Below are positions 54,496 to 62,817 of a stretch of 64,000 nt of DNA, piece after piece. The notes beneath the pieces were generated by a model. It worked only from the letters and a program-made list of their open reading frames with translations, did not search any database and was not told the DNA's origin. A program made the translations under genes and the position numbers. The stretch is from Bacillota bacterium (lineage in GTDB: Bacteria > Bacillota > Clostridia > Acetivibrionales > JAEZXR01), in assembly GCA_023419605.1 (NCBI GenBank), contig JAEZXR010000064.1, positions 10,351 to 74,350 of the forward strand. The letters run 5' to 3'. Numbering within the stretch: the stretch's first letter is position 1; each line of letters begins with the position of its first letter.

Positions 54496-55830
54496 ATGAA
54501 AAAGGTTTTATCAGTAGTACTTGCCTCTGCGATCATTGCTTCTGTGGCGATCACCGGATGCTCAAAGAACGAGCCGGCACCTGCACAAAGCGGAACACCG
54601 GCAGCTCAGACTACCCAGACCGCGGCACCGGCCAAAAAAATTACTCTTCGTGTAGCCTGGTGGGGTAATCAGGTAAGAAACGAGCGGACACAAAAGGCAA
54701 TGGACCTGTATAACAAAAACAATCCCAATGTTTCCTTTGAAGGTGAATTCGTGGCATGGGACGGTTATTGGGACAAGCTGGCCACCCAATCGGCTGCAAA
54801 CAATCTCCCCGACGTAATCCAACAAGACTATGCGTATATCGGACAATATACCAGCAAAAAATTAATGGAAGATTTGAATCCTTATGTTAAATCCGGTGTT
54901 CTGAATACAAAGGACATCAGTGAAAACGTCATTGCCAGCGGAACCGTTGACGGTGGATTCTATGCACTGTCTCTCGGCACAAACTCCCAGTGTCTATACA
55001 TTGATCCTGCAGCGTTCCAAAAGGCAGGAGTTGCTGTTCCAAAATCCGACTGGACCTGGAAGGACTTCGAAGATGTACTGGCCAAAGTAGCCAAAGGCTC
55101 CGGAATGGTTTCCGAGCCCCTGTGGTTCTCTGATCCCAACGGATTGCTGGAATACATGGTCAGACAAACGGGAAAATCCCTGTATAGCAAGGACGGAACC
55201 GCACTGGGCTTTGACGATGCAAAAATCGTGGAAGAGCTGTATGACAGAGCCTTGAGACTGACAAAAGCAGGCGTATATCCTAAGCCGGATACATTGACTT
55301 CCGTTAAAGCCATAGAGGACAATCCGATTTCCAAAGGGACTGCCTTCCTGGGAAGCGGATGGAGTAACCAGTTGGTTGGGTTCGCTACAGCAGCAAAGAA
55401 ACCGCTGGATGTTATCCAATTGCCCGCAGGCAGCAAGCCTGGCGCGTACCTGAAGCCTTCACAGTTCTTCTCCGTATCTTCCAAATCCGCCAATAAAGAG
55501 GAAAGCGTTAAGTTTATCAACTTCTTCACCAACGATATCGAAGTAAACAAGATCCTTCTGGCAGAACGCGGTGTGCCCGTATCTTCCAAGGTTCGTGACG
55601 GCATCAAATCCCTGGTGGATGAAAATACCCAGAAGACCTTTGACTTCATCGCTCTCGCGGAAAAGAACAGCGCTCCCATCGATGCTCCGGAACCTCCGGG
55701 AGCTGCAGAAGTTAAAAAAGCATGTAAAAACTTCTACGATGAAGTGCTGTTTGAAAAAACTTCGCCGAAGGATGCCGCTGCCAAATACATGAAGCAGGCA
55801 AATGAAATTCTGGCTAAGAACAAAAAGTAA
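54496..55830 (+). CDS. Extracellular sugar-binding lipoprotein, third system
   Basis: About 444 residues from ATG 54496 (AAAGGGAGTGGAAAA upstream). The signal peptide ends in the lipobox SVAITGCSK with Cys22, followed by a Pro/Ala/Thr-rich linker. The domain is the shorter MalE-like type, beginning KITLRVAWWGNQVRN, and unlike the first two systems belongs to the classical oligosaccharide-binding group. It should deliver sugar to the permeases at 56092 and 57053. A stem-loop element follows before those genes. Confidence 0.93.
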   Translation: MKKVLSVVLASAIIASVAITGCSKNEPAPAQSGTPAAQTTQTAAPAKKITLRVAWWGNQVRNERTQKAMDLYNKNNPNVSFEGEFVAWDGYWDKLATQSAANNLPDVIQQDYAYIGQYTSKKLMEDLNPYVKSGVLNTKDISENVIASGTVDGGFYALSLGTNSQCLYIDPAAFQKAGVAVPKSDWTWKDFEDVLAKVAKGSGMVSEPLWFSDPNGLLEYMVRQTGKSLYSKDGTALGFDDAKIVEELYDRALRLTKAGVYPKPDTLTSVKAIEDNPISKGTAFLGSGWSNQLVGFATAAKKPLDVIQLPAGSKPGAYLKPSQFFSVSSKSANKEESVKFINFFTNDIEVNKILLAERGVPVSSKVRDGIKSLVDENTQKTFDFIALAEKNSAPIDAPEPPGAAEVKKACKNFYDEVLFEKTSPKDAAAKYMKQANEILAKNKK

Positions 55831-55932
55831 TATCAATGACTGGAAGGCAAATACATGTGTAGAATGTGCTGATTACGGTTTTACGGCCGGTTATTAAACC
55901 ATCATGGAAGAGTAACCGGCCCCAAATTTATA

Positions 55933-56070
55933 AATCGTTACAATATAACTTCCGCTAAAGCTTTTTCGGGCTGCTACAGCTAGGCCCCGTATCTAGGATG
56001 CATAGGCGAGCAGCAAGTAAAGCTTGCGACCAGCCCCGAAAAAGTACCGGAAGTAATATTGTAATCGATT
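55933..56070. repeat. Stem-loop (MITE-like) element between binding protein and permease genes
   Basis: Imperfect terminal inverted repeats of about 35 bases (TACAATATAACTTCCG... and, on the other strand, TACAATATTACTTCCG..., both ending CTTTTTCGG) enclose a GC-richer core. The core (56007-56033) matches the complement of 63896-63922 at 23 of 27 positions. The whole unit could fold into one long hairpin. In place it would protect the binding-protein mRNA and dampen permease expression. Confidence 0.65.
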
Positions 56071-56091
56071 ATTAGGATAGGAGTTATACCT

Positions 56092-57048
56092 ATGGGAAAT
56101 TCGTTGAAAACAATTACGGAGAATAAAGCCGCCAAGCGTAGGAAGCCGCTTTCGGAAATCCTAAGCAGCGACAACATATCGGGCTACGTATTTATAGGTC
56201 CATGGCTCATCGGCTTTTTCGCTTTTACTTTAATTCCGATTTTGGCCTCCTTATATTTTTCCTTTACCAATTACGACATGTTATCCGCTCCAAAGTTTGT
56301 GGGTTTCGATAATTATATCAAAATGTTCACCAATGATGAAAAATTCGTAAAGTCCATAGGAATCACCTTCTTCTTTGTATTTGTTTCGGTTCCGCTGCGG
56401 TTGATTTTCGCGCTGGCAGTAGCCATGCTCTTCACCCGTCATTCCCGGATGGTGGGAATTTACCGGGCCGTATACTACATTCCGTCCATCATTGGCGGCA
56501 GTGTTGCAGTCGCCGTATTGTGGAAGCGGATCTTCGGCGATGACGGCGTAATCAATGCGATTCTTTTCGCTTTTGGTTTTCAATCGAAGACCAACTGGAT
56601 CGGAAATCCGGACACGGCGCTTTGGACGCTAATCCTGCTGGCGGTTTGGCAGTTCGGATCGTCGATGCTGATATTCCTCGCAGGCCTCAAGCAGATTCCC
56701 GAAAGCTATTATGAAGCTGCCGTGATGGACGGTGCCACTCCCATGAAGAAATTTGTGAAAATTACGCTCCCCATGCTGAGCCCGGTAATTTTCTTTAATC
56801 TGGTAAACCAATTTATTGCAGGCTTCATGTCCTTTACCCAGTCCTTTATCATTTCCAACGGTTCGGGGGATCCTTTGAACAGCCTGCTGCTCTATGCGTT
56901 GTACCTGTACCAGAAAGCCTTCTCCTTCTATGAAATGGGTTATGGATCTGCCATGGCTTGGGTCATGCTGGTAGTGATCGGAGGTTTGACGGCGATTATC
57001 TTCAAATCTTCGGGTTCCTGGGTCTATTACGAATCGAAGGAGGAATGA
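56092..57048 (+). CDS. CUT1 sugar ABC transporter permease (MalF-like), third system
   Basis: 318 residues with six predicted membrane helices. The EAA loop is YEAAVMDGATPMKKFVKITL. The N-terminus is a basic cytoplasmic segment of about 35 residues, then IGPWLIGFFAFTLIPILAS. The ribosome site is GATAGGAGTTATACCT, lying just outside the stem-loop element. It pairs with the permease encoded 4 bases further on. Confidence 0.93.
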   Translation: MGNSLKTITENKAAKRRKPLSEILSSDNISGYVFIGPWLIGFFAFTLIPILASLYFSFTNYDMLSAPKFVGFDNYIKMFTNDEKFVKSIGITFFFVFVSVPLRLIFALAVAMLFTRHSRMVGIYRAVYYIPSIIGGSVAVAVLWKRIFGDDGVINAILFAFGFQSKTNWIGNPDTALWTLILLAVWQFGSSMLIFLAGLKQIPESYYEAAVMDGATPMKKFVKITLPMLSPVIFFNLVNQFIAGFMSFTQSFIISNGSGDPLNSLLLYALYLYQKAFSFYEMGYGSAMAWVMLVVIGGLTAIIFKSSGSWVYYESKEE

Positions 57049-57052
57049 CCAA

Positions 57053-57943
57053 ATGACTTCTTTAACTACAGTTTCCAGTCATAAAAAGAATCGAAAATTA
57101 AAACAGGGCAAAAAGCTGCTGAAAAGCTTCCTGTATCACTTTTTTGTTATTGCTTTCGGCTATTTGATGATCTATCCGATCCTGTGGATGGTGTTTGCCT
57201 CGGTGAAGGATAACTCGGAAATCTTCAAAAATGCGGGGTCATTACTCCCCACTACCTATCATTTTGAAAACTACGCCATAGGGTGGAAAGGTTTTGCAAG
57301 CACGTCCTTTGCGGTGTTCTTCAAGAATTCCTTTATTACGGCGATTTTATCCACCATTGGAGCCGTTGCCTCTTCTGCCCTGGTCGCTTACGGGTTTGCC
57401 CGAATTAAATTTGCAGGGAAGAAATTATGGTTTGCCTTGATGATGGTTACCATGATGCTGCCCTTTCAGGTGGTAATGATTCCCCAGTTCGTAATCTTCC
57501 ACAAACTGAACTGGATTAACAGCTTTAAGCCCATCATTATCCCCCAGTTCCTGGGACAGCCCTTCTTTATCTTTCTGATGGTGCAGTTTATTCAGGGGAT
57601 TCCCGGTGAATTGGATCAATCGGCGAAGATCGATGGCTGCGGAAGGTATTCGATTTTTTACAGAATCATTCTTCCTCTCTTATCGCCAGCCCTCATTACC
57701 TCCACCATTTTCTCCTTCTACTGGCGTTGGGACGACTTCTTTGCGGCACTGCTATACCTGAACAAGCCGAAGCTGTATACCATCCCTCTGGCTTTGCGCA
57801 TGTTTGCCGACCCTGCGTCCGTATCCAACTGGGGAGCGATGTTGGCCATGGCGACACTGTCACTGATTCCGGTATTCGTTATTTTCTTCATCTTCCAGCG
57901 TTATCTGGTGGAAGGGATCAGTACTACGGGGTTAAAGGCGTGA
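57053..57943 (+). CDS. CUT1 sugar ABC transporter permease (MalG-like), third system
   Basis: 296 residues, six predicted helices, and EAA loop DQSAKIDGCGRYSIFYRIIL. It starts 4 bases after the partner permease stop, with AAGGAGGAATGACCAA as ribosome site, so the two are tightly coupled. The C-terminus FQRYLVEGISTTGLKA is typical. No glycosidase or ATPase gene follows; the operon ends at the terminator at 57970. Confidence 0.93.
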   Translation: MTSLTTVSSHKKNRKLKQGKKLLKSFLYHFFVIAFGYLMIYPILWMVFASVKDNSEIFKNAGSLLPTTYHFENYAIGWKGFASTSFAVFFKNSFITAILSTIGAVASSALVAYGFARIKFAGKKLWFALMMVTMMLPFQVVMIPQFVIFHKLNWINSFKPIIIPQFLGQPFFIFLMVQFIQGIPGELDQSAKIDGCGRYSIFYRIILPLLSPALITSTIFSFYWRWDDFFAALLYLNKPKLYTIPLALRMFADPASVSNWGAMLAMATLSLIPVFVIFFIFQRYLVEGISTTGLKA

Positions 57944-57969
57944 CCAGGTTTATCTCTTTGGAACAGTTT

Positions 57970-58013
57970 AAAAAGGCTTTCGAGATTAACTCGAAGGTCT
58001 TTTTTCATTTTAT
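57970..58013 (+). terminator. Terminator of the third importer, copy 2 of the 44-bp repeat
   Basis: Identical over 44 bases to the tRNA-Thr terminator at 46953-46996. It lies 26 bases after the permease stop and marks the left edge of the AT-rich accessory island. Confidence 0.85.
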
Positions 58014-58084
58014 ACATTTATAGAGTTGAGAACCGTTTTTCTGCTATGATAGAATAGAACTATTAAATTTTTAGGGGATTATTT

Positions 58085-58240
58085 ATGGAGTGGAGTTTGA
58101 AAATACTGGGTAGGGTATTATTGCTTGTTTTGGGGTTTTTGGCAATTAAATCTGTCCTCCAGTATGTGGACTATAGATATTTTGAAGGTTTTTGGTCTTG
58201 TTTTATCACTTATCCTTCCACTGTATCAAATCATCAATAA
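58085..58240 (+). CDS. Small single-helix membrane protein
   Basis: 51 residues. The ATG follows TTTAGGGGATTATTT. One hydrophobic helix (ILGRVLLLVLGFLAIKSVLQ) is followed by an aromatic-rich tail (YVDYRYFEGFWSCF). The 3' end overlaps the convergent XRE regulator gene by 35 bases. I do not recognise it. Coding status is uncertain because of its small size. Confidence 0.4.
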   Translation: MEWSLKILGRVLLLVLGFLAIKSVLQYVDYRYFEGFWSCFITYPSTVSNHQ

Positions 58241-58547
58241 GCTTTAAAAATAATTTTTGATCCTCAGTACTTCGTTTGTTTAATTTATTTACAATACTGA
58301 AAAGCACGGCGATATCACGGTTTTCAGTATCCTTGTTAAGAACTCTGAATAATTCCTCAAGTGTAGTACCTAATGCGTTTGTAATTTTTTCTAAACTTTC
58401 AAGAGTTACATTCTCTTCGCCTCTTTCCAGTCGTCCCATATGAGATGGGTGCAAATCTGCTCTATATGCTAATTCTTCTTGATTCCATCCCTTGGCGTTT
58501 CTTAAAGTTCTAATCCTATCACCGATTATTTTCCCTGTATCGCTCAT
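58206..58547 (-). CDS. Phage-type XRE repressor
   Basis: 113 residues. The HTH_XRE domain lies at about 6-65 (IRTLRNAKGWNQEELAYRAD and MGRLERGEENVTLESLEKIT), followed by a helical tail for dimerisation. It is divergent from the Cro-like gene at 58743 across a 195-base spacer with palindromes, the layout of a lysogeny-type or mobile-element switch. It probably represses one or both divergent promoters. Confidence 0.88.
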   Translation of the reverse strand: MSDTGKIIGDRIRTLRNAKGWNQEELAYRADLHPSHMGRLERGEENVTLESLEKITNALGTTLEELFRVLNKDTENRDIAVLFSIVNKLNKRSTEDQKLFLKLIDDLIQWKDK

Positions 58548-58565
58548 TATTTCACCCCTAAAAAC

Positions 58566-58634
58566 AAAATAACCGTTATTTTAAAAAAACACAACGGCGT
58601 ATAAAGTGCATATTTGTTATCAATACACTTTATA
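58566..58634. promoter_or_regulatory. Candidate operators between divergent regulators
   Basis: AAAATAACCGTTATTTT (58566-58582) is a perfect 8+1+8 palindrome close to the repressor start. TATAAAGTG (58600-58608) and CACTTTATA (58626-58634) form a second, spaced inverted repeat. Both are natural binding sites for the XRE proteins encoded on either side. Confidence 0.5.
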
Positions 58635-58742
58635 AGTGCTTGCAACTATATAGAGATTAACTATACTAGTAGATAATGGTAATTAATAAGGGGTTTCCGG
58701 CAACTAGGGTATAAATGTCGTAAAGGGATGCGGAGTGAAATA

Positions 58743-58952
58743 ATGAAACTAAAAAAGGAAAAAGTTAAAAAGCTAATGGAAGAATACTGCGACGGTAGCT
58801 ATAACCGTTTCGCCCGGGAAATGAGTGCTGATCCCTCTCACGTACACCGTTATATTACAAAAGGTATCGGAGGAGGAAAAAAACTGATTGGTGGTGTAAT
58901 GAAGTTTTGTAAGGAGAAACATTTGGACTACACCGATTACATTGAGCTATGA
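58743..58952 (+). CDS. Cro-like small regulator
   Basis: About 69 residues from ATG 58743 (GGAG ten bases before). The pattern VKKLMEEYCDGSYNRFAREM followed by DPSHVHRYITKG is a helix-turn-helix of the type found in small regulators of Clostridia phages and conjugative elements. It lies opposite the XRE repressor. It could be Cro-like or a controller protein for the restriction genes downstream. Confidence 0.7.
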   Translation: MKLKKEKVKKLMEEYCDGSYNRFAREMSADPSHVHRYITKGIGGGKKLIGGVMKFCKEKHLDYTDYIEL

Positions 58953-59044
58953 AAAAATGGGGAATGGTGTAGTAGGGGACAACAAAGGTACTACATAGAA
59001 TACGGACAGCTGTCCGCATGATCCTGAATATAGGAAGGGTGTTA

Positions 59045-59218
59045 ATGTTGTATTCAAAGGACTATTATCTGCTTCTACAGGAGTTTGCCAATCATCCTGT
59101 AAAGGGTACGTTATGTTTGATTGGTTTCGGCGTAGTCCTTTACTTATTGTATTTGCTTGACAAGCGGATCGAAGAGAGAAAACAATCCTACAAACAAAAG
59201 GTAAATCGCCATGAGTAA
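59045..59218 (+). CDS. Small membrane protein
   Basis: 57 residues from ATG 59045 (AGGAAGGG upstream). It has a central hydrophobic helix (GTLCLIGFGVVLYLLYLLD) with a charged C-terminal tail (KRIEERKQSYKQKVNRHE). I know no family for it. Its stop overlaps the start of the Spo0E-like gene by 8 bases, implying coupled translation. Confidence 0.55.
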   Translation: MLYSKDYYLLLQEFANHPVKGTLCLIGFGVVLYLLYLLDKRIEERKQSYKQKVNRHE

Positions 59219-59372
59219 TGATGAAAGCATGGAAAAAATTCGGGACAAGCTGAATGAAATGGCATGCATTACGGATTTATGTAACGAAAACCTGTTAATT
59301 GTGAGTCAGCTAATGGATGATATGATTATGGACTTCTACCGTAACAAGGAAAGGAAAAAGAAAAGACGCTAG
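59211..59372 (+). CDS. Spo0E-like small protein
   Basis: 53 residues, too short for many gene finders. The pattern IRDKLNEMACITDLCNENLL followed by IVSQLMDDMIMDFYRNK matches the Spo0E family of aspartyl phosphatases (helix, S-Q-x-x-D-x-x-I/M, then aromatic Y). Spo0E proteins dephosphorylate Spo0A~P and so delay sporulation. The gene overlaps the preceding small membrane gene. Its presence on an accessory island suggests an element that influences the host's sporulation decision. Assignment rests on motif only. Confidence 0.6.
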   Translation: MSNDESMEKIRDKLNEMACITDLCNENLLIVSQLMDDMIMDFYRNKERKKKRR

Positions 59373-59702
59373 AAACAATACTACTCAATATCAGTGTAGA
59401 GCATTGTTCTCTTTTGCGCCGTCTATTTAGTACTGCTTATACAATAAGCTGTTATAAACAAAGCAGCGGGCGCTGGCTTTTTGTTGATAACCCTTATATA
59501 CCCCTATCTTCCCCCTATACACCTCGATTTCAAATTTCCCATATGCATTTATATAAGCAGGATCCCTGTTTGTATGATTTTGTTTAAGCCAATGTTCGGA
59601 AGAAAATAGGTGTGAAATTTGTGAACTGACATGGGGATACACTCCGATTTGAAAAATTTGTTTCAGGGAGGTAAGCATTGAGGAGAAGTATTAATACGCC
59701 TA
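59373..59702 (+). other. Spacer without a recognisable gene
   Basis: An 83-codon minus-strand frame (59427-59678, from a start near 59678) is open but has no clear ribosome site or family resemblance. Its internal stretch FEIEVYRGKIGVYKGYQQ looks weakly protein-like, so a gene remnant is possible. I see no RNA gene or strong hairpin. Confidence 0.25.
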
Positions 59703-60515
59703 TTAGGGTTTTCTGAAAACAAATAAGTATTCATGTGCAATTAAAAGGAAATTCTGCTCAACACTTCTAGAATACCAAAATTTACTCGACCTACAATTGT
59801 GTTGTTCTTTTATGATAATTTCCTTCAGAGCAAAGCCTGAGTTTATAAAGGTATCCATGACACGAAATCCAAGGGGAATAATATGTTTCTTTCTCCTGGT
59901 ATCACCCATAAGTATTGCACAATATTTATCGTTTTTTAGAACTCTAAAGCACTCAGTAGCTACATGCCTCATTTTAATCAAAAATTCATCAATATCCAAA
60001 TGGGATAAATCGCCATCAATGCTTTCACTATACCGAATAATATTGCTATAGGGTGGATGAGTGCATATTAAGTCTATGCTGTTATTTTTAATAAAAGCGA
60101 GGTTACAAGCATTACCCTGCTTGATTATTAACTCCGAATTTTTGTCCTTTAGTATATTAGTATTTCTACGAGATAATTCAACGGCTTGAAGGTTAATATC
60201 AATGCCGATTCCCCTCCTTTTTAAAAGAGCTGCTTCTAATAAAGTAGTTCCACTTCCGAGAAATTGGTCAAGTACAATATCCCCTTCTTTTGAATACCTC
60301 AAAATAATATTTCTCGGGATATAAGGCGACCAATTGCCTCTGTAGTTTCCATTATGCGTAGACCATTTCCCTCTTTCGGGAAAGCTCCATAATGAAGTAG
60401 ATTCAATTTTATAGTTATCAGGACAGTTTTCTTCTATGTAAAAAACTTCGTCTGTATCATTTTGATAATATAAGCAATTTAGCGGATATAGATTTTCCGT
60501 TTCATAATTTTCCAT
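59703..60515 (-). CDS. DNA methyltransferase of the N4/N6 type with motif order I-IV
   Basis: About 270 residues. ATG 60515 is six bases after GTGAGG; ATG 60518 is the alternative. The AdoMet motif I is IVLDQFLGSGTTLLEAALLK (about residue 85) and the catalytic motif IV is ICTHPPYSNIIRYS (about 150). SPPY-like TxPPY motifs occur in amino-methyltransferases acting on cytosine N4 or adenine N6. It diverges from the D12-type methyltransferase. A second, dissimilar methyltransferase beside one nuclease fits an asymmetric recognition site with one modifying enzyme per strand. The exact target is unknown. Confidence 0.85.
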   Translation of the reverse strand: MENYETENLYPLNCLYYQNDTDEVFYIEENCPDNYKIESTSLWSFPERGKWSTHNGNYRGNWSPYIPRNIILRYSKEGDIVLDQFLGSGTTLLEAALLKRRGIGIDINLQAVELSRRNTNILKDKNSELIIKQGNACNLAFIKNNSIDLICTHPPYSNIIRYSESIDGDLSHLDIDEFLIKMRHVATECFRVLKNDKYCAILMGDTRRKKHIIPLGFRVMDTFINSGFALKEIIIKEQHNCRSSKFWYSRSVEQNFLLIAHEYLFVFRKP

Positions 60516-60675
60516 CATAAACCTCACAAAAAATATTTACTTGTAAATAACATTATATTACAATTGAAGTAAATGTAAATATTTTTTATCGAACATATGT
60601 GCTTTTTTTATAAAACCCTCTATAAATTTGAGCCTTATTGTGATATTATTATTTAGAAAGTAGAGGGATTTGCAC

Positions 60676-61512
60676 ATGAGAAAAAATAATTTGGTTGCTC
60701 CCGTAGTCAAGTGGGTAGGCGGCAAAAGACAAATATTGGACAAAATACAGAAATATGTACCCAAGAGCATTACTACCTACTACGAACCTTTTGTTGGTGG
60801 TGGGGCGGTATTGTTCGATATTCAACCAAACAAAGCAGTTGTAAATGATATTAATAGTGAGCTTATAAACCTTTACCAAATTATTAAAGATAACGTTGAG
60901 GACTTAATTCAAGACCTTAAAAAACATAAGAATGAGGAAGATTACTTTTATCAGGTAAGAGAACTTGATAGAGATAAAGCAAGATATAGCCTATTGACTC
61001 CAATTGAAAGGGCTTCAAGAATTATTTTCTTAAATAAGACATGCTACAATGGACTTTTTAGGGTTAATCGTGCAGGGGAATTCAATACACCTTTTGGAAA
61101 CTATAAAAACCCAAATATTGTTAACGAGGAAACGCTTAAAGCGGTTAGCAAATATTTTAATAAAGCAAATATAACCTTCTTCAATAAAGATTATGAAGAG
61201 GTATTAAAGGGTGCAAGGAAAGGAGCGTTTGTTTATCTTGACCCCCCTTATGATCCAGTTTCTGACACGGCAAGTTTTACAGGATATGACAAGGGTGGCT
61301 TTGATAGGGGTGAACAAGTCAGGCTAAAACGCACTTGTGATACGCTAAATGAAAAAGGTATAAAATTTTTGCTTTCAAATTCAGCAACCGATTTTATCTT
61401 TGAGCTATATAAAGGCTATAAAATTGAGACTATTCAGGCTAAAAGAGCAATAAATTCAGACCCTAACAAAAGAGGGGAAATTGACGAAGTGTTGGTGAGG
61501 AATTTTGAGTAG
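60676..61512 (+). CDS. D12-class adenine-N6 DNA methyltransferase (DpnM/Dam-like)
   Basis: About 278 residues from ATG 60676 (AGAGGGAT upstream). It shows the Dam-family order: VVKWVGGKRQILDKI (AdoMet), YYEPFVGGGAVLFDI (motif I) and GAFVYLDPPYDPVS (motif IV, DPPY), with CYNGLFRVNRAGEFNTPFGN in the target-recognition part. It methylates adenine N6 in a short site. Its stop overlaps the restriction-enzyme start by 8 bases, so modification and restriction are coupled in translation. Confidence 0.93.
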   Translation: MRKNNLVAPVVKWVGGKRQILDKIQKYVPKSITTYYEPFVGGGAVLFDIQPNKAVVNDINSELINLYQIIKDNVEDLIQDLKKHKNEEDYFYQVRELDRDKARYSLLTPIERASRIIFLNKTCYNGLFRVNRAGEFNTPFGNYKNPNIVNEETLKAVSKYFNKANITFFNKDYEEVLKGARKGAFVYLDPPYDPVSDTASFTGYDKGGFDRGEQVRLKRTCDTLNEKGIKFLLSNSATDFIFELYKGYKIETIQAKRAINSDPNKRGEIDEVLVRNFE

Positions 61513-62797
61513 TTCGAGTGAAGCAACAAAAAATGATAAAGCGTGGGAAAAGCTATTTGACAAATATGGTATAGTACATAATGTTGAAAAAGATGGTTAC
61601 TTTGAAATTACTGCTACTCAAATTAATGAGTTCCGAGAAGCAAGATTAATGACAAAGTTTGACCATCGCATTAATCTACCTGATTTGTTTAGCAGAAACA
61701 AGCTGTCTATACTTCCAATTACAAGAGGAAGCTATGTTATTTCAAAGTTTGATGCCTATAAAGATTTTGAGGAGCTTGATACTCAGATATATAGGGTTTC
61801 TTTTCCAGAGCATATAGAAAGCATTGACTATGAAAACATAACAAGTGAGGCAATGGCAATTAACTGTGCATATGTTTCCAATATTTTTACTGACTTTTTG
61901 GATGACCAGGAGCTACTTCCAACCGTAAGCGGTAGAATGAGTTCCAATGCTTTTTCGTATGATATTAAAAACATTGGCACGAATACAAATTTCACAATTA
62001 ATGTACTTAACTCGCAGATTGAAATTGATGGCGGCTTTGAAGGGATTAGAAGTTTATCTTTGGTTGAAGCCAAAAACTTCATATCGGATGATTTCCTTGT
62101 AAGACAGCTATACTACCCCTATAGGCTATGGAAAAATAATGTAGCAAAGAAAGTAAAACCGATATTTTTAGTGTATTCAAATGGAATTTTTAGCCTATAT
62201 GAGTATGAGTTCCAAGACCCCAATAATTACAATTCATTAGTGCTGGTTAAACACAAAAACTACAGTATTGAAGCAGTGGATATTAGTCTCGAAGAAATAC
62301 TCACTGTTTTAAATAGGGCAACAATAATTGATGAGCCTGAAATTGCTTTCCCTCAAGCAGACAGTTTTAAGAGAGTTATAAATCTTTGTGAGCTGCTTGC
62401 AGAAGGTGAAAAATCCAGGGATGAAATAACGTTAAACTATGCATTTGACCCGAGGCAAACTAACTATTATACAGACGCAGGAAGATATTTAGGGTTAATT
62501 GATAAGAAGAATGAGAGCAGAATGCCCGTTTATTCACTATCGGAAGAAGGACAAAGAATTCTAAGGTTAAAATATAAAGCCAGGCAATTAAGATTTGTTG
62601 AATTGATTTTAAAGCATAATGCTTTTAAGGAAACACTGAAAAAGCATTTAGAGTATGGAGAAATGCCATCCAAAAATGAAATTGTTAATATTATGAAGGA
62701 TTCAAGTTTATATAATGTTGGAGCTGACAGCACATATGAAAGAAGAGCTTCAACGGTTGCAGGATGGGTTAATTGGATTCTGGAGCTCCAAAGATAG
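61505..62797 (+). CDS. Type II restriction endonuclease (PD-(D/E)XK-like)
   Basis: 430 residues starting at TTG, with GAGGAATT upstream. A PD-(D/E)XK-type core is visible: Asp175 in QIEIDGGFEG and Glu188/Lys190 in SLSLVEAKNF, with RQLYYPYRLW (about 200-209) in the position of the usual helix. The C-terminal third (about 290-430) looks like winged helices (NLCELLAEGEKSRDEITLNY; YSLSEEGQRILRL) and may read DNA. The overlap with a DNA methyltransferase and a nearby second methyltransferase make a restriction role very likely. The cleavage site cannot be predicted. Confidence 0.82.
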   Translation: MSSSSEATKNDKAWEKLFDKYGIVHNVEKDGYFEITATQINEFREARLMTKFDHRINLPDLFSRNKLSILPITRGSYVISKFDAYKDFEELDTQIYRVSFPEHIESIDYENITSEAMAINCAYVSNIFTDFLDDQELLPTVSGRMSSNAFSYDIKNIGTNTNFTINVLNSQIEIDGGFEGIRSLSLVEAKNFISDDFLVRQLYYPYRLWKNNVAKKVKPIFLVYSNGIFSLYEYEFQDPNNYNSLVLVKHKNYSIEAVDISLEEILTVLNRATIIDEPEIAFPQADSFKRVINLCELLAEGEKSRDEITLNYAFDPRQTNYYTDAGRYLGLIDKKNESRMPVYSLSEEGQRILRLKYKARQLRFVELILKHNAFKETLKKHLEYGEMPSKNEIVNIMKDSSLYNVGADSTYERRASTVAGWVNWILELQR

Positions 62798-62817
62798 TAT
62801 AGAAAGGTTGTGTCAAC

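Noticed and set aside
54960..55679. 239-codon minus-strand frame
   Set aside because: It is antisense to the third binding-protein gene, with serine/leucine-rich shadow composition and no ribosome site.
46953..58013. Calling the 11-kb interval an integrative element
   Set aside because: No integrase, relaxase or phage structural gene is seen between the 44-bp copies, and the repeat does not include the tRNA 3' end. It is kept as a finding only.
58743..58952. Naming the small regulator a restriction controller (C) protein
   Set aside because: It is 1.9 kb from the nuclease operon with other genes between, and no C-box was found before the methyltransferases.
59427..59678. 83-codon minus-strand frame
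   Set aside because: No clear ribosome site and no family resemblance. I left it as a note in the spacer entry rather than calling a gene.
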